Positions 18,724 to 26,658 of a stretch of 64,000 bases of DNA are shown here, piece after piece. The notes beneath the pieces are model-generated. The model was not told the DNA's origin. It was given only the letters and a program-made list of their open reading frames with translations, and searched no databases. The first letter of the stretch is position 1, and each line of letters starts with the position of its first letter. The position numbers and the translations under genes were made by a program. Source of the DNA: Methylomonas sp. UP202 (GTDB lineage: Bacteria; Pseudomonadota; Gammaproteobacteria; Methylococcales; Methylomonadaceae); NCBI RefSeq assembly GCF_029910655.1, contig NZ_CP123897.1:4453547-4517546 (forward strand), read 5' to 3'.

Positions 18724-19845
18724 TTACTTGCGCGGTTTACGAAGATCCTCGGCCGTGTCGCTCCGTCTGCGCATTTCCGCCCGGCCCAGTCGACTATGCG
18801 TCGGCTGAAAGCGCAACCAGACTTCGCGACTGGTCGCGGCGGACTCGTAAATCGCGCTGATCAAGCGCAACGACTTCAAGCCTTCGAGACCATCCACCAT
18901 CGCACCGCCGCCGTGATTGATCACGTGGACCACGTTGCGCAAATATTCCAAATGGCCGAAGCCATAGACGTTGGGCGGATTCTGGTTGAACTCTTGCAGC
19001 ACCAGCTCGTCGTCGGGCGTCGGCTCTTCGAACAACCACGTCTTCATCTGGTTAACGGCGAAACCGCCGATCTCGACAGTACCGTGTTCGCCAAGGATGT
19101 TGATCGACGCCTCCAAATCTTTCGGCCGGGCCGCCGTGGTGGCTTCGATGACGCCCAGCGCGCCGTTACGGAAGCGTAGCACCGCGACGCCGGTATCCTC
19201 GACTTCGATATCCACCAGACTACGCGCGGTGTATGCGAACACCGAATCGACGTCGCCGCACAGCCAGGTCAATAAATCCACGTGGTGACTGGCTTGATTG
19301 GAAAACACGCCGCCGTCCCACAACCAAGTGCCGCGCCAGCCGTCCTGATCGTAATAGGCCTGATTGCGCATCCAGCGCACTCGGGCGGTGGCCATCGCAA
19401 TCTTGCCGAAACGCCCGGCCTTCATCGCTTGATGCAGCTTTTGCACCGGCACGTTGTATCGGTTTTGTTTGACGACGAACAGTTTGACTTGGGCACGATC
19501 GCAAGCCTCGATCATTGCCTCGGCATCGTCCAACGTTAACGCCATCGGTTTTTCGACGACTACGTGTTTTTTGTATTCAACGACTTCCAACACGTGCTGA
19601 GCATGGCAACCGGTCGGCGTCAGCACGTTGATCACATCAATCTTGTCGCCCATCGCCGCCATCATTTCGTGCAGGTCGGTGAAGTGCGGCACGCCGTATT
19701 TGCTGCCGAACAATTCCGCCCGTTCCTCGGTGACGTCGCAAACCGCCACCAATCTAGCGCCTTCCACGGGTCCCGACAGTACCTCCGCATGCCGAGAGGC
19801 AATCCGACCGCAACCCAATAACGCAAAATTCAGTGTATTTTCCAT
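18724..19845 (-). CDS. Gfo/Idh/MocA-family sugar dehydrogenase (WbpB-like)
   Basis: A 373-residue NAD(P)-dependent oxidoreductase. The N-terminal Rossmann fold has LLGCGRIASRHAEVL, and VVEKPMAL carries the conserved EKP motif; the C-terminal Gfo/Idh alpha-beta domain follows. Start set at 19845 (MENTLNFALLGCG) because GGGAAG precedes it, whereas the ATG eleven codons upstream has no ribosome site. WbpB-type members oxidise the 3-hydroxyl of UDP-GlcNAc-uronate to a keto group, which the fused aminotransferase downstream would aminate. The last 25 residues are unusually basic (RRRSDTAEDLRKPRK). First gene of the tight part of the cluster. Confidence 0.85.
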   Translation of the reverse strand: MENTLNFALLGCGRIASRHAEVLSGPVEGARLVAVCDVTEERAELFGSKYGVPHFTDLHEMMAAMGDKIDVINVLTPTGCHAQHVLEVVEYKKHVVVEKPMALTLDDAEAMIEACDRAQVKLFVVKQNRYNVPVQKLHQAMKAGRFGKIAMATARVRWMRNQAYYDQDGWRGTWLWDGGVFSNQASHHVDLLTWLCGDVDSVFAYTARSLVDIEVEDTGVAVLRFRNGALGVIEATTAARPKDLEASINILGEHGTVEIGGFAVNQMKTWLFEEPTPDDELVLQEFNQNPPNVYGFGHLEYLRNVVHVINHGGGAMVDGLEGLKSLRLISAIYESAATSREVWLRFQPTHSRLGRAEMRRRSDTAEDLRKPRK

Positions 19846-19917
19846 TTTCTTCCCGAATAACTCATCCCCACAGAACATAAACGCGGAATTGCCGATTCCG
19901 CACCCTAAAACTTTAGA

Positions 19918-21210
19918 TCAACCGTGCTTAAGCGCAAATGCCATCACGCTGTCGGCCAGACGGCCCGCCTCGGCATCGTCCGCGATCACCGACCAGTAGT
20001 AAAGGCAATAGGCGACTTCGCCATAATTGATTTCCTTGACCTTGCCGAAGAAACTTTCCTGGCCCAGGCCGGTACGCGTATTGCCTTCGGCCGACACTTC
20101 GCCGCTAGTCAGAATACGCGGTTTCAACCAAGCCATACCCAAGCGCACCGCGTCGAACAACTGCTGGCGCAAACGAGCATCGTCGGAATAGGACCAGGCA
20201 ATTTGCAGATTCATCAATGTGACAGCCTGGTAGCTACTATCGTGACCGCCCTTTTCGACGAATACGCCATCGCCGCGTTGAGCCGCCACCACGTCGCGCA
20301 AAAATCCGTTACCGATCACAACCAAACTAGGATCGTCCAACAATTTGCCGTTCAACTGAAATGCCAGCGCATCAAACACCAGTCGGTTGGCGGTGTGACC
20401 ATCTTGGCGCAGCATTTCATCGGTATTTTGTCTAAGCCAAGCCATCGCCTGGCGGACCTTAGGCAACAAAGCCTCCAAGCGCGCTGTATAGGCCGGCTGG
20501 CTGTTATCCTCTTTCAGTATCCACAGCATTTGCCCGTAAGCTTGCAGAAAAAAAGTGTCGGCATTGATCGCCGTGCGCGGCGATGCACCCTGGCCATTAT
20601 GAAAATATCCGCTCGGATCTTGCTTGCCGAACGCAAATTCCGCGGCCCGCGCTGCTTTTTCAAACAATTCGGGATTTGCTTCCACCAAAGCCAACGCCAA
20701 TACCCAGCCGGCATCGCGCTGAGCCGCGACATCGGAAAACTCGTCGATATTCCTCCCGGCCGCCCCGCTGGCATCGATACGGCGGGGATTGCCCTTATAG
20801 GCTAGAAGTTGGCGAAACGTGGCGTTCGACGCCAGCGTTCTGATGACGGCACGTTGCGCCTTGACGGGACTGGTGGATAACGGAGAGGTCGCTACCGGCG
20901 ACTGGATTGCAGCGCTTGGCGCGCCTGCGTCGCTTTGGGTGGGCTTGGGCTGTTCGAGGGTTTGAAACGTCGCGTCCAGCTCGGAGAGAGCAGCGGCTAA
21001 TCCGCGCAAATCGTTGTGTTGGCGAGCTTGCTCGATGGCTTGCACCTGAGCGTCGGTGACTCGCAAATCGAACCCGCGCCGTTTTAACCCTTCGTAATGC
21101 TGCTTGAGTTCGTCATAGCGGTCGCGCAAAGCCCGCTTGTCCAACTCTTCGGCATGCCCGAGCGTCGCAATGCCAAGCAACGCCACAAGCGCCCAACGAT
21201 ACCAATGCAT
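19918..21210 (-). CDS. Exported helical protein of unknown function in glycan cluster
   Basis: A 430-residue protein I cannot name. Start at 21210 (MHWYRWALVALLG) is favoured by GGAGG nine bases upstream; it opens a signal peptide cleaved near GHAEE. Residues about 20-90 are charged and helical; a Ser/Pro/Thr-rich linker (about 90-120) leads to a 300-residue helical domain with repeated aromatic and small residues. That pattern resembles alpha/alpha-toroid proteins such as polysaccharide lyases or glycoside hydrolases, but I see no catalytic signature. It lies 72 bases upstream of the dehydrogenase gene, on the same strand, so it probably acts on the exported product in the periplasm. Confidence 0.65.
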   Translation of the reverse strand: MHWYRWALVALLGIATLGHAEELDKRALRDRYDELKQHYEGLKRRGFDLRVTDAQVQAIEQARQHNDLRGLAAALSELDATFQTLEQPKPTQSDAGAPSAAIQSPVATSPLSTSPVKAQRAVIRTLASNATFRQLLAYKGNPRRIDASGAAGRNIDEFSDVAAQRDAGWVLALALVEANPELFEKAARAAEFAFGKQDPSGYFHNGQGASPRTAINADTFFLQAYGQMLWILKEDNSQPAYTARLEALLPKVRQAMAWLRQNTDEMLRQDGHTANRLVFDALAFQLNGKLLDDPSLVVIGNGFLRDVVAAQRGDGVFVEKGGHDSSYQAVTLMNLQIAWSYSDDARLRQQLFDAVRLGMAWLKPRILTSGEVSAEGNTRTGLGQESFFGKVKEINYGEVAYCLYYWSVIADDAEAGRLADSVMAFALKHG

Positions 21211-21340
21211 TTGTCCATTCCTCCGGAAAAACTCCGGCGTCCAAGCAAAAAGCACAAGTATAAGTTAAAAATGTGACAATTCCGGTAAAACCAGTATTTT
21301 AACGAAATCTTAATCGAGCGACTCTTCTCGTCGAGAGCGG

Positions 21341-21952
21341 TTAATCTTCCGGCCCAAAGCACTGTGGGTAGTCGTGACAAACCTCGCAGGAGGGCGCCCG
21401 ACAGACATACAATCCTTCGGCCTCGCAAAGCTGCTTATATAAAAACTTTTTCCACTTCATATCCTTGCTGTTGCGCGCCACCAATTCCGGAAAATTCCGC
21501 CGCAACATGTCGGACAAGTCCTTGCGAGACCATAAGCCGAGATCTTGCCAAAGATGATCGCTGCCCAAGCAAGCCGAAACGATCAACGAGATCAGAATTT
21601 CCCGCTCGGCGACCTCGCCCTCGACGGCGAATTGCCGCAACAACACTTCCAAATCCTGTTTTTCCAGCATCCTGGCATAATCCAGCACGCTACCGGACAC
21701 CGCCTTTTCCGCCAACGAATAACCGGCGAATTTGCCCGCCAGCAACTGCTTAAAATCGTCGGGGTCCAAACCCATTCGATCCGGCAATACGCCGTCTCCA
21801 ACCGCCCAACTGGCGATAATTTGCGCCAGCCAGACGCGATTGGGCGTCTGGCCGACACGGGCCAAAAGATCGTCGTGGATCGCTTGCCTGGACTGTTTTT
21901 TTGCCGCCAAATCGGCTTCCGCCGACGGCGCTAGGACGGGTATGCAATTCAT
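21341..21952 (-). CDS. nifQ: Molybdenum-processing protein NifQ
   Basis: A 203-residue NifQ protein. The C-terminus carries the diagnostic C-x4-C-x2-C-x5-C set (Cys184, Cys189, Cys192, Cys198), which holds the Mo-Fe-S cluster. NifQ delivers molybdenum to NifEN/NifH for FeMo-cofactor assembly. Start at 21952 follows GGAGGAAAG, so the longer reading frame beginning at 22039 is rejected. It is the last gene of the nifB operon, 29 bases after the FeSII gene. Confidence 0.9.
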   Translation of the reverse strand: MNCIPVLAPSAEADLAAKKQSRQAIHDDLLARVGQTPNRVWLAQIIASWAVGDGVLPDRMGLDPDDFKQLLAGKFAGYSLAEKAVSGSVLDYARMLEKQDLEVLLRQFAVEGEVAEREILISLIVSACLGSDHLWQDLGLWSRKDLSDMLRRNFPELVARNSKDMKWKKFLYKQLCEAEGLYVCRAPSCEVCHDYPQCFGPED

Positions 21953-21981
21953 CGACTTTCCTCCGGCCGGGGTTAACCGGG

Positions 21982-22332
21982 TTAGTATTCGACCCGGATA
22001 TCTTCGTCTCTGACGATCATCTGGCAGGCCAGACGCCACTCAGGCGGCAAGTCATCAACGATCATTTGCTCCAATTGCTCGTTGGTTACCTTGCCAAGCT
22101 CCTTCAACAACGCTTTTTCCTTTTCGGTCATGGTTCCGCCCATCCTTTCCATCTTTTTATCGATGCCGGTGACGCGAACGGCGCAGGTTCCACACTCGCC
22201 ATCCTCGCATTCGAACTTGATGGGGATCTTGTTTTCCAGAGCCAACTTCAGGATAGTTTGCGTATGACTGCCGGCTACCGCATATACGGTTTTATCCCGA
22301 TATTCGGGACTGGTAAAGGTCACTAATGCCAT
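21982..22332 (-). CDS. Shethna-type FeSII 2Fe-2S protective ferredoxin
   Basis: A 116-residue 2Fe-2S protein with ligands Cys42, Cys47, Cys50 and Cys103. Between the third and fourth cysteine lies a lysine-rich helical stretch (GGTMTEKEKALLKELGKV) and then DLPPEWRLACQ and IVRDEDIRVEY. From memory this closely follows the Azotobacter FeSII (Shethna II) protein, which also has a TDKERNVLKSVGK loop and a DLPPTYRLACQTIVTDED ending. FeSII binds oxidised MoFe and Fe proteins in an inactive, oxygen-stable complex and releases them when oxygen falls. A strong AGGAGG site precedes the start. Placement in the nif operon of an aerobe fits this role well. Confidence 0.82.
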   Translation of the reverse strand: MALVTFTSPEYRDKTVYAVAGSHTQTILKLALENKIPIKFECEDGECGTCAVRVTGIDKKMERMGGTMTEKEKALLKELGKVTNEQLEQMIVDDLPPEWRLACQMIVRDEDIRVEY

Positions 22333-22353
22333 GTCTGCCTCCTGTAAAGTGGG

Positions 22354-22893
<540 letters not shown>

Positions 22894-24174
22894 TCAGGCC
22901 AAATCGGCGAAATTCACGGTGCGGTTGGCTCGGGCGCCGGTCAATTCCTGCGCCAGTTCCAAGCCAAAGGCTTTGCATTCCAAAATTTCGTCGTCGGTCG
23001 GGATCAGTTTCACCCGCAAACCGGGAATCGGCACCCGCAATTTCAAGCCGCGCAGACGGTCCTCGACCAGACGCACGCCTTCGCCGGTCCAGCCGTAGGA
23101 GCCAAACACCCCGCCCAACTTGTTTTTTAGATTGACCACGGTCAGCGAGGACAACAAATCCCAAATCGGCTTGACCGCGTCGCCGTTGATCGTCGGCGTA
23201 CCCAGCACCAAGCCGTCGGCCTCCTCAATCAAATCGACGAAAGGCGCCACTTCTCCGCCCTCCAGGTCGTACAGCGATACCCGCACGTCCTCGACTTGCA
23301 TCGCGCCTTGGTAAATCGCTTCCGCCATGCGCCGGGTATTCCCGTAGGAACTGATGTAAAAAATCAGCAGAGTCTTCTGATTGGGACTGAGCTCGTTATG
23401 TAGGGCCGGGCTGGACAACTGCCGGTAGCGCTGGATGTAATGCTGCGGCCGGTCGCGCAAAATCGGGCCGTGCGTGGGAGCGATCAGCGTCAGCGGCAAC
23501 GGCTCGATCAGCTCCAGCGCGCGTACCACGTATTCCTTGAACGGCCGCATGATGTGGGCGTAGTAATACTCGAACGAAAACCGAAAATCGCCGACGCAAT
23601 CGTTATACAAACGCTTGTCGCAAAAATGGCAACCGAATACGTCGCCGGAAAACAAGATGGCTTCCTCCGGCGCGTAGGTACACTGAGTATCCGGCCAGTG
23701 CAGGTAAGGTGTGTGCAAAAACTCCAGACTGCGGTCGCCGAGCGAGACCGAATCGCCGGTCAACACCGGCGTAAAGCTCAGCTCGTTCTGTTTCAGCAAA
23801 CCCTTCAGCATGGATTGCGCTTTTTGCGAGATGAACAATTGCGCTTGCGGCGCTCGCCGCATCAGTTCCGGCAATGCGCCGGTGTGATCCGGTTCCAGAT
23901 GATTCAGAACAATGACCTTGATTTCCGAGTAGTCGGCCACGCTTTCCAGACGGGCGAAAAAATCGCCGGCGAAGCCTTCCTTGACGGTATCGATGACCGC
24001 GACACCCTCGCTGCCGCGAATGATGTAGGCGTTATAACTGGTGCCGTTGGCCGTCTTCAGAATGATGTCGAAGGTACGCAAGTTTGGGTCGAACGCGCCT
24101 ATCCAATGCACCCGCTCCGACAACGACACCGCTACCGGTACGCCGTCATCGTTTTCCAGCTTTAGGGTGTTCAT
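22894..24174 (-). CDS. fprA: Flavodiiron protein (A-type flavoprotein)
   Basis: A 426-residue protein with an N-terminal metallo-beta-lactamase-like diiron domain and a C-terminal flavodoxin domain. Diiron ligands sit in NHLEPDHTG (His92, Glu94, Asp96, His97). The FMN loop is IFYISSYGNTRRMAEAI. No rubredoxin or flavin-reductase extension. Flavodiiron proteins reduce O2 to water or NO to N2O. Start at 24174 gives an ATGA overlap with nifO; a GTG three codons earlier is less likely. Its place inside the nif operon suggests oxygen scavenging next to nitrogenase, fed by one of the local ferredoxins. NO reduction is the alternative. Confidence 0.9.
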   Translation of the reverse strand: MNTLKLENDDGVPVAVSLSERVHWIGAFDPNLRTFDIILKTANGTSYNAYIIRGSEGVAVIDTVKEGFAGDFFARLESVADYSEIKVIVLNHLEPDHTGALPELMRRAPQAQLFISQKAQSMLKGLLKQNELSFTPVLTGDSVSLGDRSLEFLHTPYLHWPDTQCTYAPEEAILFSGDVFGCHFCDKRLYNDCVGDFRFSFEYYYAHIMRPFKEYVVRALELIEPLPLTLIAPTHGPILRDRPQHYIQRYRQLSSPALHNELSPNQKTLLIFYISSYGNTRRMAEAIYQGAMQVEDVRVSLYDLEGGEVAPFVDLIEEADGLVLGTPTINGDAVKPIWDLLSSLTVVNLKNKLGGVFGSYGWTGEGVRLVEDRLRGLKLRVPIPGLRVKLIPTDDEILECKAFGLELAQELTGARANRTVNFADLA

Positions 24175-24593
24175 GGCTTGCACGCCTCGGCGTGGACCTG
24201 CCTAGGACAAGTCTCCAAATCCTTGCCGGACGGTATTTTCAAACCCAACCAGCGATCGACCTGGGTTTCGTCAAAGCCGCATACCCGAGTGCCGTTCACC
24301 TCCATCAGCGGCCGGCGGATCAGCAAAGGTTGCCCAACCATCAACGCGATCGCCTGCGCTTCATCCAAACTATCCGGATCGATCAAACCTTGCTTGACGG
24401 CCGGCGCGGCTCGGTTAAACCAGTCCGCGACCGGCATGTCACCAAAAAACGCCCTCAACAGACCGGGTTGTTTGGCCCAGGGATGCTGCAACAAATCATG
24501 CACGACCAACACGTGGCCGGCCGCGTTAAGCAACTGTTTCTGCCGGGTGTTGTTCAAACAACCCGGTTTTTCGTAGAAATGGACGATGGCCAT
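24171..24593 (-). CDS. nifO: Nitrogenase-associated ArsC-family protein NifO
   Basis: A 140-residue thioredoxin-fold protein of the ArsC/Spx superfamily, nitrogenase-associated branch. It begins VHFYEKPGCLNNTRQKQLL with a single N-terminal cysteine, and has the conserved PLLIRRPLMEVNG segment. NifO affects molybdenum distribution between nitrogenase and nitrate reductase in Azotobacter. Start at 24593; the frame extends further upstream across the ferredoxin gene but that part is a shadow. It lies five bases after the ferredoxin gene and overlaps the flavodiiron gene by four bases. Confidence 0.82.
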   Translation of the reverse strand: MAIVHFYEKPGCLNNTRQKQLLNAAGHVLVVHDLLQHPWAKQPGLLRAFFGDMPVADWFNRAAPAVKQGLIDPDSLDEAQAIALMVGQPLLIRRPLMEVNGTRVCGFDETQVDRWLGLKIPSGKDLETCPRQVHAEACKP

Positions 24594-24598
24594 CGCCG

Positions 24599-24883
24599 TC
24601 AATGGGCTTGCAGTTCCGCCATCGCTTCCGCCATGCGTTCCGGCGGGATACCGGTCAACGAACCGGGAGGATTGATTGCTTCGCCTTGAGCGTCGAGTAT
24701 CGCGCCTTCGATCGGGCAAATGCTGGCGCACTGGGTATCTTTGTAATCGCCCTCGCACTCGGTGCATTTGCGCGGGTTGATTTTGAAATGCCCGGCCGAT
24801 TCCGACATATAAATCGCCTTGCTGGGGCACAAAGGCTCGCAGGCGTAGCAGTTCACGCAGGTTTCAATAATTTTCAATGCCAT
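24599..24883 (-). CDS. 2[4Fe-4S] ferredoxin of the nifB-linked (FdxB/FdxN) type
   Basis: A 94-residue ferredoxin with two 4Fe-4S sites: Cys9, Cys12, Cys15, Cys19 and Cys40, Cys43, Cys52, Cys56. The second site has an eight-residue insertion between its second and third cysteines, as in Chromatium-type and nif ferredoxins. Such ferredoxins donate electrons to NifB radical chemistry or nitrogenase. AGAGGTGA precedes the start at 24883. It is separated from nifB by a strong 14-base-pair hairpin. Confidence 0.88.
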   Translation of the reverse strand: MALKIIETCVNCYACEPLCPSKAIYMSESAGHFKINPRKCTECEGDYKDTQCASICPIEGAILDAQGEAINPPGSLTGIPPERMAEAMAELQAH

Positions 24884-24925
24884 GACGTCACCTCTTGGCG
24901 AATGTGTGCTGAATGGGCGGGTTAC

Positions 24926-24956
24926 CCGCGTACGCAAGCCTTGCTTGCGTACGCGG
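24926..24956 (-). repeat. Perfect 14-bp hairpin between nifB and the ferredoxin gene
   Basis: Arms 24926-24939 (CCGCGTACGCAAGC) and 24943-24956 (its exact complement) with a 3-base loop. It begins 18 bases after the nifB stop and ends 42 bases before the ferredoxin start. No T run, so it is more likely an mRNA-stabilising, processing or REP-type element than a terminator. Confidence 0.7.
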
Positions 24957-24974
24957 CGTAAATCCGGTCCGTAG

Positions 24975-26468
24975 TTACGCGGTTGCGCGTTGGTCGTCTT
25001 TCACCTCGTCCAACTTGCCGGCGGCGGCCAATTCCTTGTACACCGCCATCACCGCATCTTCGATCGGCTCCATCGCGTGCTCGCCGTTGGGCACGATGCC
25101 GGCTTGTTCCAGCATGTCCCAAGGCTCGTAGCCGATTTTCGAACACAGCACCACTTCGCAACCTTCCAGCGCCCGGATCGTGCGCTGCAATACGCTTTCG
25201 CCGTCGCCGCAAGTCTCGTCGCCGCTGCAATACAGATCGGTTTTGCGGTGGCTCATGAAACGCACGCCGTCGGGAGACGCTTCGTAGATCAAGAACTCTT
25301 TAGCATGGCCGAAGTGCTGGTTGATCACGCCTTGGCCGCTGGTGGCGATGGCCATCAGCACTGGGCGGGTGTTCAGTTTGGGCTCGTCGGCATGGCTGGC
25401 GGCTTTTTCGGCTTTGGCGGCGCGCTTGCTGTGCATTTCCTCGGCAATCGCTTCGTGGATGACCTTGCGTTTTTCCATCGCGGACTGGTAATCGATTTCC
25501 ATCGCCTCAATTTTGTCCATCGTGAACTCGTCTCCGCGGTCTTCGCCCAACAGACCAACCGCGTCGGCCCGGCATTGCCGGCAGTGGCGCATCATGTTCA
25601 TGTCGCCGGAGCAAGAATCCTGCAGATCCATCAGTTCATCTTGGGTCGGACCGCGTTGGCCCATCACGCCGTAGAAAGTGCCGTGCTCGGCTTCGGCGAT
25701 CAACGGCATCACGTTGTGCAGGAAAGCGCCCTTGGCTTTAACGATTTTGCTGACTTCAGCCAAATGCTTGTCGTTGACGCCGGGAATCATTACTGAGTTA
25801 ACCTTGACCAGAATGCCTCTGGCCGTCAGCATTTCCAGGCCTTTTTGTTGCTGCTCGATCAAAATCTTCGCGCCTTTCACGCCTTTGATGCGTTTGTTTT
25901 CCCAGAAAATCCAAGGATAAATTTGCGCACCGATTTCCGGATCAACGCAGTTGATCGTGATCGTGACGTGGTCGATATTGTGTTTGGACAATTCCTCGAC
26001 CGATTCCGGCAAGGCCAGACCATTGGTCGAAACGCACAGCTTGATATCCGGCGCTTCGGCACTGAGGCGGCGGAAGGTTTCGAAAGTCCGTTCCGGATTG
26101 GCCAGCGGGTCGCCGGGGCCGGCGATACCCAGCACGGTCATTTGCGGAATATTGGCCGCGACCGCCATGGTTTTCTTGACCGCTTGCTCCGGCGTCAGCA
26201 ACTCCGAAACCACGCCCGGACGCGATTCGTTGGAGCAATCGTATTTGCGGTTGCAGTAATGGCACTGGATGTTACAGGCCGGCGCCACCGCCACGTGCAT
26301 GCGGGCGAAGTAGTGGTGAGCGTCTTCCGAGTAACACGGATGGTTTTCCACCTTGGAACGAATCTCGTCCGACAAATGCCCTAATTGGTCATCGGACGTA
26401 CCGCAAGAGTGGGAAGAACAGCCGCCTGCGCTGGCTGCGGGAGTTTCGTTTAATACTGGCAATTCCAT
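24975..26468 (-). CDS. nifB: FeMo-cofactor biosynthesis radical SAM protein NifB
   Basis: A 497-residue NifB. The radical SAM motif CNIQCHYC gives Cys65, Cys69 and Cys72, followed by NRKYDCSNESRPGV, a NifB hallmark. The C-terminal region (about 375-480) is a NifX/NafY-like domain, the longer NifB architecture of Proteobacteria. NifB builds NifB-co, the 8Fe-9S-C precursor of FeMo-co, from two 4Fe-4S units and SAM. Start at 26468 (MELPVLNE) follows GAGGTA; the ATG 14 codons upstream lies at the predicted transcription start and is rejected. First gene of an operon expressed from a sigma54 promoter. Confidence 0.95.
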   Translation of the reverse strand: MELPVLNETPAASAGGCSSHSCGTSDDQLGHLSDEIRSKVENHPCYSEDAHHYFARMHVAVAPACNIQCHYCNRKYDCSNESRPGVVSELLTPEQAVKKTMAVAANIPQMTVLGIAGPGDPLANPERTFETFRRLSAEAPDIKLCVSTNGLALPESVEELSKHNIDHVTITINCVDPEIGAQIYPWIFWENKRIKGVKGAKILIEQQQKGLEMLTARGILVKVNSVMIPGVNDKHLAEVSKIVKAKGAFLHNVMPLIAEAEHGTFYGVMGQRGPTQDELMDLQDSCSGDMNMMRHCRQCRADAVGLLGEDRGDEFTMDKIEAMEIDYQSAMEKRKVIHEAIAEEMHSKRAAKAEKAASHADEPKLNTRPVLMAIATSGQGVINQHFGHAKEFLIYEASPDGVRFMSHRKTDLYCSGDETCGDGESVLQRTIRALEGCEVVLCSKIGYEPWDMLEQAGIVPNGEHAMEPIEDAVMAVYKELAAAGKLDEVKDDQRATA

Positions 26469-26505
26469 GATGAGTACCTCGCTTGGATGGGTTACGAAGT
26501 GAGGT

Positions 26506-26521
26506 AGCACAGGCTATGCCA
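26506..26521 (-). promoter_or_regulatory. Sigma54 (-24/-12) promoter of nifB
   Basis: On the minus strand TGGCATAGCCTGTGCT has the GG-N10-GC spacing required by RpoN, with a full TGGCA -24 element and TGC at -12. It would start transcription close to 26497, about 30 bases before the nifB start codon. NifA boxes lie upstream. Confidence 0.8.
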
Positions 26522-26603
26522 GTTCTAAAATATCTATAAACCTATGACTTTAAATAACTTTTTTTCGACAATCCCGATTTGCCCTTGGAAAGGGTCGGCG
26601 CAA

Positions 26604-26619
26604 TGTTTGCAACGACACA
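26604..26619 (-). promoter_or_regulatory. NifA upstream activator sequence (proximal)
   Basis: TGT-N10-ACA, the exact NifA consensus, 83 bases upstream of the -24 element of nifB. The intervening sequence is A/T rich, as needed for DNA bending by IHF, though I do not claim a specific IHF site. Confidence 0.75.
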
Positions 26620-26635
26620 AACCCCGGAATCCATT

Positions 26636-26651
26636 TGTAAGAATTTTTACA
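26636..26651 (-). promoter_or_regulatory. NifA upstream activator sequence (distal)
   Basis: A second exact TGT-N10-ACA, with five-base palindromic arms (TGTAA/TTACA), placed 32 bases from the proximal box, about three helical turns. It ends just before the stop codon of the HD-GYP gene. Confidence 0.75.
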
Positions 26652-26658
26652 TTGATTT

